Assembly: GCA_020226215.1 (NCBI GenBank)
Contig: CM035233.1
Location: 3,720,001-3,784,000, forward strand
Direction: 5' to 3'
Source: Sindora glabra
Lineage: Eukaryota; Streptophyta; Magnoliopsida; Fabales; Fabaceae
Length of the DNA stretch: 64,000 bases
Part shown: positions 23,813 through 34,700 of the stretch, in pieces
Layout of the letters: every line of letters starts with the position of its first letter
Numbering within the stretch: the first letter of the stretch is position 1
Made by a program: the position numbers and the translations under genes
Notes under the pieces: generated by a model
The model's input: only the letters and a program-made list of their open reading frames with translations
The model's database searches: none
What the model was told of the DNA's origin: nothing

Positions 23813-23941
23813 TGTTAGTAGATAGGTAGCATTATATCTCACATCACTTGTATCTTATGATATGTACATTTATTGTACTATATATAGTAACTGCCTAACT
23901 CGATTAAGGATATAGCAATACAAATTTTTCTCTAATCAACA
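23813..23941 (+). repeat. Copia 5' LTR (129 bp)
   Basis: It starts TGTTAGTAGATAGG and ends CTAATCAACA, and is paired with 28711-28839. The primer-site-like tgatatctaaac follows directly at 23942-23953, a decayed form of the tRNA-iMet complement tggtatcagagc. Confidence 0.88.
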
Positions 23942-24467
23942 TGATATCTAAACCCTTTTAGGTATCCTTTTTCCATCCCAATCAATAAAAAAAACCCAGC
24001 TCTCTTTCTTTTCCTTTCCCTTTCTTTTTCTTTATATGTGACTAAAGTCACGGTAAGGCCAACAGCAATTTGATCCACATATTAGTGGAAGCCTAGATCT
24101 CAAAGGTGTTGTTTAATGGTAGCTTACGAAAGTGGAGGAGAGCAGCAAGGTGCTATTTGGTGGAGTTAAAGCAATTTTAGCCACCAGAAGAAGGATCTAG
24201 GCACATTGGATGACAGATCATGGCGAGGCGATCTAGGAAAGGCAGTGCATGACTCACACATGCATGGTGTATGATGGCATATGAGAACCATGTGCTGAGA
24301 AAATCGGTAGCGCATGGCGGCTGAACAGGCGGTGATCTCTATTGAAGCACTATTTTGGAGGTTTCTAAGTAGCCTTATAAGGTTGCTTTTGCAACTCCAA
24401 ATAGTGTTAACTATTTCTCAAGTAATTTTTTAGTTTTTAATTTACTTCTTGGATGAATTTATTCATC

Positions 24468-25060
24468 ATGGATGCTAATTCTACTTTAACAAGCAAGTTT
24501 GGGGATTCTAATAGTTTAGAAAATTCAAAAAAGGAACTTAAGTCTAATTTTTTAGAATTACTACTAGTTGGTAGGAAAATAACAAAGCAAACATTAGATG
24601 TTGAAGGGCAACAATATGTTACCTAGAAAAGGGTGATTGAATATTATTTTGATGAAGTTTGTATAACACATCATTTCACTCAAGAGCCAACTATAGATGA
24701 TCCAAACCAATAATGGATTATAGAAGATCATCAAGTTGGTATGTAACACTCTAGCCACTAAAGTTGAGGATAACACTACTCATTGTCATATTGTTAAGGA
24801 GTTGTGGGAGTTTATTGAGTTTCTGTATTCGAAAAAGGATGATTTAAACTAAATATATGATTTAATTGTGTCCTTGTTTCAATCCAATGAAAGAGGTAAG
24901 ACCAATGTTCAAATTTATACTAAGTTCAATCGCATTTATGAACAATGAAATTATCTTCTGCCCATTACTAGTGATGTTAATGAAATGTATTCTTAGGGAG
25001 AACAACTAGTAGCTTTGTATTATTTATAATGCATTTACCTCTTGAGTTTAACACAACACA
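24468..25060 (+). pseudogene. Copia gag remnant
   Basis: The frame opens MDANSTLTSKFGD and continues through YVT and a W-x6-Y-type region to NERGKTNVQIYT-like sequence near 24890-24920, consistent with the copia gag (UBN2-like) domain. Several in-frame stops are present. Confidence 0.6.
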
Positions 25061-25284
25061 TTAGAGATTTTGTTTAATTCTAGGCCCCTAACTCAAAAAA
25101 TGGCTTATTATCGAGTTTAGAAAGCATACAGGAATATCTTTTCCTCTTCTTCATCTTCAAATGTAAATAAGTCAGCTGCATTATTTGGCTTAGGCACTTA
25201 AAGTTGTCATGGTAATACTAGACGTGGTAGGAGAAAAGGACGAGATCTAATGAAGGAGAAAGAAAAGGAGATTCAATTTTGATT

Positions 25285-25325
25285 TGTTATTACTGTCAAG
25301 AACAAGGACACATTAAGAAATTCTG
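25285..25325 (+). pseudogene. Copia gag zinc knuckle
   Basis: The translation CYYCQEQGHIKKFC is a perfect CX2CX4HX4C zinc knuckle, the nucleic-acid-binding motif at the gag C-terminus. The flanking frame is broken. Confidence 0.85.
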
Positions 25326-25519
25326 CTCGAAATTGTGGGAAAGAATACCTAACAGTCCAAGTTTGCACATATGGCACAAGAATAAAAAAATAATGGTAAA
25401 TTATTATCTGATAGTGAATATGCTGACTATTTGCAATTGAATGCCTCTTTACAATCACCACCTACCTAATCCACTACCACAATAGTTCAAATAGGTAATC
25501 TTATTACATGTCTCTTTAA

Positions 25520-26460
25520 TTCTAATTCTAGATGGGTTATTAATTTTAAGGCTATTGATTATATGATAGTCAAATAGGTATCGTGTCTTCCTTTAATGTC
25601 TCTCATCCTTCTCATATTAGTCTAGCTAATGTGTCTACTACTTCTGTTATTGGAAGTGGCATGGTTAATGTCACTTCTGATATTTCTCTATCTAATATTT
25701 TGTGCCTCTTGAACTTTTCGTTTAATTTACTTTCAATTAACCAAATCACATGTACTTATAATTATAGTGTTTTCTTCTTTCCTAGGTATTTTGTGTTTCA
25801 AGATCTGTTAATGAAAAAGATTTTTAATAGGGGATATGAATCTAAAGGATTGTACATATAAGATGAAAAAGTTACTTAACTAATTGCTACTGCTGCTACT
25901 ACCCCTACTCCACATCAGTTGTATTATCATTTTGGTCACCCCTCATTGATATCTTTACAAAAGTTATATCCAAGTTTAGAATCTATTTCTCACTTAGATT
26001 ATGAGTCTTGTCAATTTACTACACAACATTGTCAATCCTATATCCCTAGAGTTAATAAGCGAGTTTCATCCTTATTTAAGTTAGTACATTTAGATATTTA
26101 GGGGCCTTGTCTAATTATCTCTAAGTCTAGTTTTCATTATTTTGTGACTTTTATTGATGATTATTAAAAAATGACCCAAATCTATTTAATAAAAAATTAG
26201 TTAGAGTTATTTAATATTTTTTTATAATTTTTATGCTAAAGTTACAAATCAAATTTACATAAGTATTAGTAATTTTCGAAGTGATAATGCTAAGAAGTAT
26301 TTCTCTATCCAATTTTTAGTTTACTTATGAAAACATGGTATAATTCACCAGTCTTCCTATATTGTTACTCCACAACAAAATGGAATAACCGAACAAAAAA
26401 ATTTAGCATTTAATGGAAGTTTCTTGTGCCCTTTTGTTTCAAATGAAGGTTCCCAAAGTT
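25520..26460 (+). pseudogene. Copia protease and integrase remnant
   Basis: W-V-I-N-F near 25535 sits where W-[IL]-[IL]-D-S-G is expected, so the protease Asp-Ser-Gly is lost. The 25583-25861 frame then gives FNLLSINQITC and GYESKGLYI, the end of the protease-to-integrase linker. YYHFGHPS at 25919 starts the GAG-pre-integrase domain, and VTFIDDY near 26150 marks the first catalytic Asp of the integrase core. Stops occur throughout. Confidence 0.75.
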
Positions 26461-27139
26461 TTTGAGGCAGATACTATTTCTACAACCTATTTTTTTATCG
26501 TATGCCCTCTTTAATTCTTGATGGTGAGGTACTCTTTTCTATTTTATTTCCCTCTAAATCTTTATTTCCTATTCCCCCACGCATTTTTTATTGTACATGT
26601 TTTGTTCAAGATAAGCATCCTTAAGTCTCCAAATTAAATCTTCAGTCTTTGAAGTGTGTTTTTCTTGGGTATAGGTATTTTTCTCATGAGTTGAATCGTT
26701 ATCTTGTATCTTCTTATGTTACATTTATCCTATTTTTTAGGCCTTCTCCATCTTCCTCCACCTTGCTAAATTCAAAAAATGTTAATGAATACTTCTTTGT
26801 GCCTTCCTCTTCACAGGATTCACAAATTGCTCCAAAATAGAATTAGGTTCAACCTCTTATTCATTATATTTATTCTCATAGAGTGCAGGTACCACTAGCA
26901 GCTCCTCCACCAGACAAGACACAAACATCCCATCTAGACTTCATTTCAAATGATCCGCTAACTTTATCTCCTCTACTAGCTTCTTCCTCAGCAGATTCTC
27001 CTCCTATGTCCTCTGATTTGAATCTCCCTATTGCTTATCGAAAAAGCACCCATACTTATACTCAGAAAAGTAACTCTAGTTACCCTTATTTCATCTCCAA
27101 CTATGTATTCTATTCTTCTTTACCTGCTTTCTCTCGATC

Positions 27140-27930
27140 ATTTATTGCTTCATTAGACACTATTACTATTCCTAAGTCATATTCTGAAGCTCTTTCTCAT
27201 AGTGGATGTCGTGCTATTATAGAGGAAGAAATGACAGCACTTAATGCCAATCAGACATGGGATCTTATGCCTTTACTTAATGGTAAATAATTCATTAGTT
27301 ACAAATGAGTATTTATTGTGAAAGTGAATCCAGATGGTTTTGTTGTTCATTTGAAAGCACATTTAATAGCTAAAGGATATGCTTAAACTTATGGTGTTAG
27401 TTACTCAAAGACCTTTTCCCTTGTGGCTAAAATTACTTCTATTCAATTGTTTTTATCCCTTACTGCTACTAATAACTGGTCTTTTCACTAGTTGGATATT
27501 AAAAATGCTTTCTTATATGGAGATTTGCATAAAGAAGTATATATAGAGCAACCACCTAGGTTTGTTGCTCAAAGGGAGTTTAAAAAGGTACTGCATTTGA
27601 AGAAATCATTATATAGGTTGAAACAATCTCCCCAGGCTTGATTTGGAAGATTCAATGAAATGGTGACAAAATTTAGAATGAACAAAAGTGATCATGATCA
27701 CTTTATGTTTACAGGCAGTTTGATTCAAGATGTATTCTTCTAACTATGTATATTGATGATATTGTGATTATAAGGAGTGACAAACTAGGCATTTTACAAT
27801 TGAAAACTTTTCTTCAAGCTAAATTCTAAATTAAAGACCTAAGAGCACTTCGATATTTCTTAGGCATTGAGATTACTTGAGGAAGAAAACAGATTTTCTT
27901 ATTTCAACGAAAATATATGCTTGACCTCTT
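27140..27930 (+). pseudogene. Copia reverse transcriptase remnant
   Basis: Landmarks in order are KSYSEAL and the WDL box (27175-27265), DIKNAFLYGDLHKEVYIEQP near 27495, the polymerase box MYIDDIVII near 27746, and LRYFLGIEI near 27850. These define the copia reverse transcriptase. Several stops and frame changes make it inactive. Confidence 0.85.
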
Positions 27931-28199
27931 GAATGAAATAAGGATGATTAGTGTTAAATCATGTGAAACTTCTATAATTACAAATGTTAACTTAATCCAA
28001 AAGATGGGGAGCTACTTAAAGATCCTGAGCAATACAAGAGATTAGTAAGAAAATTGAACTACCTTATTATAACTAGGCCAAACATTGCCTTTCTAGTAAG
28101 TGTGGTTAGTCAATTTATGAATTCTCCAAGGACTTCTTACTGGATACTCTCACACACATTTTGAAGTATTTGAAGAAGACACCTAGTTGAGGAGTTTTA

Positions 28200-28700
28200 T
28201 ATAAAAATCATGATCTCCGTAGAATGGAGGCTTTTTTTATGCAGACTGGGTAGGATGTCATGTAGATCGGAGATCTACTTTTGGGTATTATGTATTTGTT
28301 AGAGAAAACTTTGTGTCACGGAAAAGTAAGAAACAAGCAATTATATCTTACTCCAGTGCAAATTTTGAATTCTGAATTATAGCTCATGCTACGTTTAAAC
28401 TTGTATGGGTTGCTTACCTTTTTCAGCAACTTGGCATCAAGATTCATGGGATTATGTAATTGTGGTGTGACAATCAAGCTGCTACTCATATTACTTCGAA
28501 CTTAATTTTTCAAAGAACAAACTAAGCATGAAAAGATTGATTGTCATTTTGTTAGGTAGAAGCTATAAGAAGGGATTATCAATCTTATATGTATTAGAAC
28601 TGGGGAACAATTAACTAATCTGTTTACTAAAGGTCTTCTAGGGAAATGGGTTGATAAAAATTGTAACAAGTTGAACGTGATTAATATTTATAGCCTAGCT
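28200..28700 (+). pseudogene. Copia RNase H remnant
   Basis: Fragments include a D-W-V-G-C-H-V-D-R-R-S-T-F-like stretch near 28245, VSRKSKKQAIISYSSA-like sequence near 28315, and W-C-D-N-Q-A-A near 28465. Together they are the C-terminal RNase H of copia pol. Confidence 0.7.
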
Positions 28701-28710
28701 TAAGGGGCAA
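28700..28710 (+). other. Copia polypurine tract
   Basis: ttaaggggcaa lies directly before the 3' LTR, the usual position of the plus-strand primer. Confidence 0.7.
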
Positions 28711-28839
28711 TGTTGGTAGATAGATGGCATTATGTCTCATATTACTTGTATCATACGATATGTACATCTATTATATTATATATAATAATTGTTTAACTCA
28801 ATTGAGGATATAACAATACAAATTATTCTCGAATAAACA
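28711..28839 (+). repeat. Copia 3' LTR (129 bp)
   Basis: It starts TGTTGGTAGATAG and ends ATAAACA, the partner of 23813-23941 and of equal length. Confidence 0.88.
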
Positions 28840-28841
28840 AA

Positions 28842-30560
28842 ATGGATAAAGGAAGGGAATGTAAGTTAATTTTTTTTCCCCACAAAATAGCTTCTAGCAG
28901 GAAGAATAAAAGCGTTATCAAGGAATTGGAAGTAAAAGACGGAAAAAAATTGTTAAGGATCAAGCGAACATTGCAAGGGAGATTACTAATTTTTATCGTT
29001 CTTTGTATGAGGAATATAATCCTCATCATCCATCCGTTGAAGGTTTGGATTAGCATCCTTTAGAGAGTGTGAAGACTGTTTGGCTATAAAGGCATTTTGA
29101 GCTCGATTAGGAAGGCCAAACGGAGCTTGGATATAGAGAGAGCACATGGTCTTGATAGGTTTTTATTTGGCGAAAAATATTTAGAAGGATTTCATAGAGT
29201 TTCATTGGAATGGCATCATTGGGAAAAATATGAATTTTACTTTCATGACTTTAATTCCAAGAAAGACCAGTTTGTTAAGGTTAAAGATTTAAAGCCTATC
29301 AACTTGATTTCTGCTGTGTATAAGATAGTCACTAAAATATTGTCCTCAAGATTGTGTGAGGTGTTAGTTGATACTATTTCGCATTCTCAAAGCTTTCATA
29401 GTTGGTGGGCAGATTATTGATGCAGCTTCGATGGCTCACGAGGTGCTGAAAGACTTGAGGTAATGTAAGCACCAATGTTTGGTGTTTAAGCATGAACCTG
29501 TAAAGGCCTTTGATATCGTCAAATGGAGATTCTTGGATAAAATGATGGAAAACAAGGGTTTCAGTTAATATTAGAGAAGATGGGTTCGAGGGTGTCTCTC
29601 CATAGCTTCTTTCTTAGTCATTATTAATGGAGAATTGAAAGATTAGTCTAAGGGTGAGTAGAGTATTTGTCAAGTAGATCATCTTTCTTGTTTTCTATAT
29701 ATTTACCATGGATGTAGATATGCTTAGTAGAATGTTCTAACAAGGTATAGAAGAGGGATACAAGAGGTTTTTCTGTTGGGCAAGTGTTTGTCGAAGTTTT
29801 GCACTTGCAGCTTGTAGATGACGCTATCTGATTTCTTCCCGAAGATGAGGACTATTTTCTTAATGTACTTCGTTTCAAAATTCTAAAAGTGTCTCTGGGT
29901 TACATATCAATCTCAGCAAGAATGGTTTGATGGGTATTAATGTTGATTGCCAATTTTTGAATGATTTGGTTGGCAGGTTCTTCCATTTTGGAGTGCCCTT
30001 TATCTTATTTGGATGTGTTTCCATTAGGTGGAAATCCTAACTAGGTATAGAAGAGGGATACGAGAGGTTTTTCTGTTGGGCAAGTGTTTGTCGAAGTTTT
30101 GCACTTGCAGCTTGTAGATGACGCTATCTGATTTCTTCCCGAAGATAAGGACTATTTTCTTAATGTACTTCGTTTCAAAATTCTAAAAGTGTCTCTGGGT
30201 TACATATCAATCTCAGCAAGAATGGTTTGATGGGTATTAATGTTGATTGCCAATTTTTGAATGATTTGGTTGGCAGGTTCTTCCATTTTGGAGTGCCCTT
30301 TATCTTATTTGGATGTGTTTCCATTAGGTGGAAATCCTAACTTGACTGCTTTATGGGATCCAAATCATCTTGAAGTTCTCAAAAAGGCTAAACAATCCAA
30401 AAGATGCTCGTTTCATTGGGAGTTGTGTTACTCTAATTGACTCTTGTTTATCAAGCATTCTTATATAATATATCTTTCATTATTCAAAATCCGATAAAAG
30501 TGGCTGATAAATTAGAGAGAATCATGCGTGATTTTTTATAGGGTGGGTCTAATGGCAATA
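28842..30560 (+). pseudogene. LINE reverse transcriptase remnant
   Basis: HKIASSRKNKSVIKELEV near 28880 is the start of the L1 reverse transcriptase region (F-F-H-x-A-S-x-R-x-x-x). VKDLKPINLISAVYKIVTKI follows near 29280, then IIDAASMAHEVLKDLR near 29410 in another frame. The active-site region should lie near 29810, where LQLVDDAI reads F-A-D-D-like. C-P-L-S-Y-L-D-V near 29990 and 30290 and MRDFL near 30520 complete it. A 300-bp tandem duplication (29744-30343) doubles the active-site region. Confidence 0.75.
29744..30343 (+). repeat. 300-bp tandem duplication, nearly identical copies
   Basis: 29744-30043 and 30044-30343 match base for base apart from about two substitutions that I can see (caagagg/cgagagg and gatgagg/gataagg). 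The period is exactly 300. The copies are far more alike than the old LTRs nearby, so the event is young or is an assembly artefact. Confidence 0.92.
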
Positions 30561-31030
30561 GTAGGGAGCAAGTATGACCTCCATCTCAATAGTTGGAACG
30601 ATAACGCTACTTTGAATGCAATTCACAATAGTACTTGAAAATTCACTGACGTACTTGGAGATGGTTTTCATTTCCCTTTCTGGGAGAACCCTTGGTTGAG
30701 AGAAATCCCCTTTTAGATCATTTTCCATATCTCTTGTTTATTCATTCTTCATAATGTTTTCATCTTATTTTCCCGATGATAAGGTTCTGATTTTCTTGAA
30801 AAAAAATTTATGGAATTTAAATGATAGGAAAACTCTCAATTGTGATTCCTTGACCTTCTCTTTCGAACAAAACGTAATTGGTCCTTAGCTCCTTATAGTT
30901 TTTACGGCTGCAAATCTTCCTTCGAATTTTTGGATAAAAGAACCTTCAAGTCACTTTCTACCTTCACCAAGTCCCCCAAGGTCAAAGTTCCCTCTTTGAT
31001 TGGATTGTTGCTTTAAATGGGATTAAATTC
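30560..31030 (+). pseudogene. LINE C-terminal remnant
   Basis: A stretch reading KFTDVLGDGFHFPFWENPW-like sequence near 30640 and SFEFLDKRTFKSL near 30925, followed by K-V-P-S-L, matches the layout of the zinc-binding reverse-transcriptase tail of plant L1 elements. Stops are frequent. Confidence 0.5.
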
Positions 31031-31683
31031 TTCCAACATGAGGAACTTATCCACAATGGTGATTCTCAAATAAAAGGATTAGAAATGAAGCTAATTATCA
31101 TGCAATTTAAATTCTTTGAATTTTACAAAATTCCAACCCATACAAATCCCCCAAGTAAATTTGGGAACAATTACACATTAATCACGAAGAAATACGCAGC
31201 TAGCATGGGCAGAAAATCATTCGCCTTTTAATGTCATTTTTTTTCTTAATAAGCTTCAGCGTCTCTTTGACTCCCAAAATTCATTACAATATTGGAAGGC
31301 CGCCGATAAAAAATATTAGCCCAGTCAACGTGCACAAGCTTTCCTCATAATGCAAGGTTATCATATCTATTGCACCTTTTCTTGGAATTCTGGTACACAA
31401 CTTACAAAAAACCATTTTTCTTGGACTACTCATGGGAACGATGGCTAAGAGAAGCTAATCACATTTGTATAAAGTAAATTTGATCAATAGTTGACCAGAT
31501 AATACAACACTATATACAAGATTACCAGAAAATTTGACCAACTGAAAATTTAATATGAATTACACCAGCAAATGATGGCGGTGTGAAAGCAAGAAAACAA
31601 ATATGAAACTGGCACTATACTACTCACGAGGTCAGTTTGCCGCAGCAGCAAAAAGGAGAACTAACCAACTGAAAGTTCACGTG
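31031..31683. other. LINE/THO2 boundary and presumed THO2 3' UTR
   Basis: No separate gene was recognised. The part next to 31684 should be the THO2 3' untranslated region on the minus strand, but I could not place a polyadenylation site with confidence. Confidence 0.4.
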
Positions 31684-31753
31684 TTACTTCCGATGCCTTC
31701 GCTTCTGGTCAGCCCTCTGTCTCTTCTCATCATCCCATTCCCGGTCATACAAG
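31684..31753 (-). CDS. THO2: THO2 exon 22 (last, with stop)
   Basis: It encodes LYDREWDDEKRQRADQKRRH then RK and the TAA stop, a very basic C-terminus typical of plant THO2. Acceptor tatag. Confidence 0.95.
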
Positions 31754-34700
31754 CTATAAAAGTAGGTCAAGGATTCAACTACAGCTTTGCTAAAAATGCA
31801 ATTAGGTCGGTAGCCATTTCAAAGCCGAATTAACAAAGGAAGATGTACGATTTTCGAATCATTCTCACTACGGTCACAAGACATCAATTAGTAACATACA
31901 ATTCACACAAAAGTCGGTCCAAATAATGTATATGTATGCAACTAAACTGCCAAGGACTCCATTGTGCTCCATTGATCACATTAAAGAAGAAAAGGGTTAA
32001 GAAAAAGTAGATAACTCGCATAATAAATGCAATTTACTAGGGAAATGCTACTGAGGTTTACTTATCCATGCACATGACAACAATACGCAATTTGTGTTAA
32101 GCAATGCAATGAAATGCAATTTGAGGATACGGATCTGAATCGTGTCGATTCATCTTTCCAGCCACCTCCTTCCCATGAACCCTGAGACCTGGGTCATCTA
32201 AGTAGCTTCCACGCTGGATCAAGGGTGCCTTTCTGTCTCCTCTATCCCTCCCATCATATGATTGTGACATACCTATACCAGGGGGAGGCATAGGCGCAAC
32301 AGGTGAATATTCACCAGGTTCAACAGCCGGTAGGTGTTCCCGTTTAAGTTTACGCCTCTTGGCATTTAATTCCATGTCTTCCTTCAGCAAGTTCACTTTC
32401 TCTCTCTCTCTCTCTCTTTCCCTCTCGTCCACCTGCATGAAACAGAAACATAAATATGCCATGACAATAAAATTAGTTGTTTTCCACTAACTAATTTTTA
32501 CACTTTCTTAATATAGCCTCAACATTACCTCACATTCTATACTATTCTTTTTCTGCATTTGCTCAATTACAACATGAAAAGAGATACTTAGCATTGCCCA
32601 ACACTGGCAGAATACAAACAAACACAGCCTTAGATACTAACATGCTAGAACGGTCTTGCACTCAAACTGTATGAGTCCCAGAAATCTAGACATGTAACAG
32701 ATACTAACAACCTGGAGGAGAAAAGAATCACAGGAGGAGGAAAGAATCAAATTGACAGTTGGGACACTGAAACCTGAAATGTCACAACTAAAAATTTGCC
32801 AGAATAGAAGAGCAAAGGAGCAAGGCATCTAGAACTGATGTCTATTAAAAATTCCTAAGTATCTTATTTTAATCAGAAAAATATGGGCTTCAAATTGTTG
32901 ATAGAATTACAGAAATAATTTTACCTCGAAAAATACCATTAACTAAAAGTATGCAAAATTCTGTTTAACGGAAGCAGCCCAAGGACAACCAGATAAAACA
33001 AATAAGCTAATATAAACACACTCCAAATTAATATCAAATCAATTATTGAATCCCAGTTAACCTGTGGGTTTTCCTTATATTGAGAAATTTGAAACTCTAC
33101 ATTCTTATTGAATGGCCACTTCTTTTTTTTTGGGGAGGGGGGGGGGGGGGGAGCACGGAATACACACTAGAAAAAATGCGGACTGCCTATAGGAATAATG
33201 ACTGTGTTAACTCAAAATCATGTATTCATTTTGCAGGTCATGTGGAGTGAGATATTAATACACAAATCATTCTTACCTTTAATGACAATCCTTCTCGTTC
33301 ATCCCGCTTTCGATCTCGAAATTCATCATCTTTCCTATGTTTAACATCATCCTGTAATACTAAAGAATTCTCTTCAGACCTTCTCCGTTCTTTTTCTTCA
33401 TGCCTAGGAGAAAGCCTAGGAGAATGTCTTGTAGCTCCATACCTTCTATCAGCATCTTCATCACGTCTACTAGCACCAACAGATTGAGGAACCATATTAG
33501 GAGGTAAAGGAGGTGGTGGAGGTAAGCTTTGCCCATGGAAACGATCATCAGCATGAGATTTTTCTATAGACAAATCATTGTATCGTAGTTTACTTCTATC
33601 ATCTTTATTTCTTTCATCCTTAACCTTATCAGAGATTCTATCAAAAGTCCTCTCATTTCCCCGATCAAGCATTCTCTCAACAGACCGTTCTCTTCCATAT
33701 CTTTCCATTGACCTATCTCTAGGTTTTTCAACAATAAAGTCATCTCCACGTGACTTTTCCAGCCGGTCCAACCTTTCCCTGTGGTCCCTATCATATCTTT
33801 CATTGCGCTTGTCCTTTGTCCTATCTAAAGGTTTATCACCTGCCCTATACACAAGGGGTTCATCCGATCCTGATTTGTCATCAGCAAATCGAGGATCCAC
33901 TGGTCTCTCCTTCTCAGATAATCGAGCTTCACGCTCCAAATCTCTCGTCTCCATATCCCCTTTGCGACGTTTACTCAGTCTATCAGGTTCTTCAGCAGAA
34001 CCAGCTCTCTTCTGAACCTTGTCACTCGCCTTTGCAGGGGCACCCGTATTGTCATGCCTAGGTGAATAAACTATACGAGAAGATTGTGCTCGTGCCAAGT
34101 CAGAAACATCATTTCCATCATCCTTAACTACAGAGGCCCTCATATCAGAAGACTTAACAATTCCAACCTCTGCCTTAGATTCATTGCCAGGAACATCTAT
34201 TGATGAACCTCTTGTTGATGGAACTGAACTTTTAGCAGAGGCTGAATGTGCATTGCCATTGGTACTGACTGAAGAATTGTTAGTTCCACCATGCCTTCCC
34301 TCTGTTGCATGAGCTTGTAGATCCTTGTCACTGACTGAGGAAGCAGAATTTCTAGCACCAGCTTTTCCAGATCTACCATCATCTTTTGCAGGATCTTGTT
34401 TTGAGGACTTTGAGAGGGATGCAGCCGGCACAGAGCGTTTTGCTGATGTTCTTGGCTGTGAAAAGGAGAACAAAATGAGAATAGAATAGCAACAATGACA
34501 ATGAAATTAACATATGGAGGGCAAATAGTTCAACAATTACTATTGATTTGCCAGGAAAGATGCCTCTAAGAAGGAATAATGGTTAATAATTATATTTATT
34601 ATATAATTAATTATTTTTATTATAATTAGTAAAATATATAATTTTATATAATTGTCAAGTCTATCTATAGAAAACATGCGCACCACAGATACAGCAGCCA

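Larger units (their letters stand above)
23813..28839 (+). mobile_element. Ty1/copia retrotransposon with short LTRs (inactive)
   Basis: It is complete in structure: LTR, primer site, gag, zinc knuckle, protease, integrase, reverse transcriptase, RNase H, polypurine tract, LTR. The flanks are aaata (23808-23812) and aaatg (28840-28844), a 4-of-5 match to a target duplication. By hand count the 129-bp LTRs differ at about 21 positions, mostly transitions, so the insertion is old. Every coding domain has stops. Short LTRs and this domain order fit the Ale/Retrofit group. It interrupts a LINE. Confidence 0.88.
22776..31030 (+). mobile_element. Decayed LINE (L1-type), split by a copia insertion
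   Basis: Endonuclease (22776-23740), reverse transcriptase (about 28842-30560) and a C-terminal zinc-binding-like tail (about 30560-31030) appear in the order of a plant L1 ORF2, all on the + strand. A complete copia element (23813-28839) separates the first two. All parts carry stops and frameshifts. The 5' end and poly(A) tail were not located. Confidence 0.75.

Noticed and set aside
31603..31833. 76-aa + strand open frame at the THO2 3' end
   Set aside because: It overlaps the conserved last exon of THO2 on the opposite strand.
33578..34061. Two long + strand open frames (145 and 103 aa) opposite THO2 exon 20
   Set aside because: They are antisense shadows of a biased Arg/Asp/Glu/Ser-coding exon; the minus-strand frame is the conserved one.
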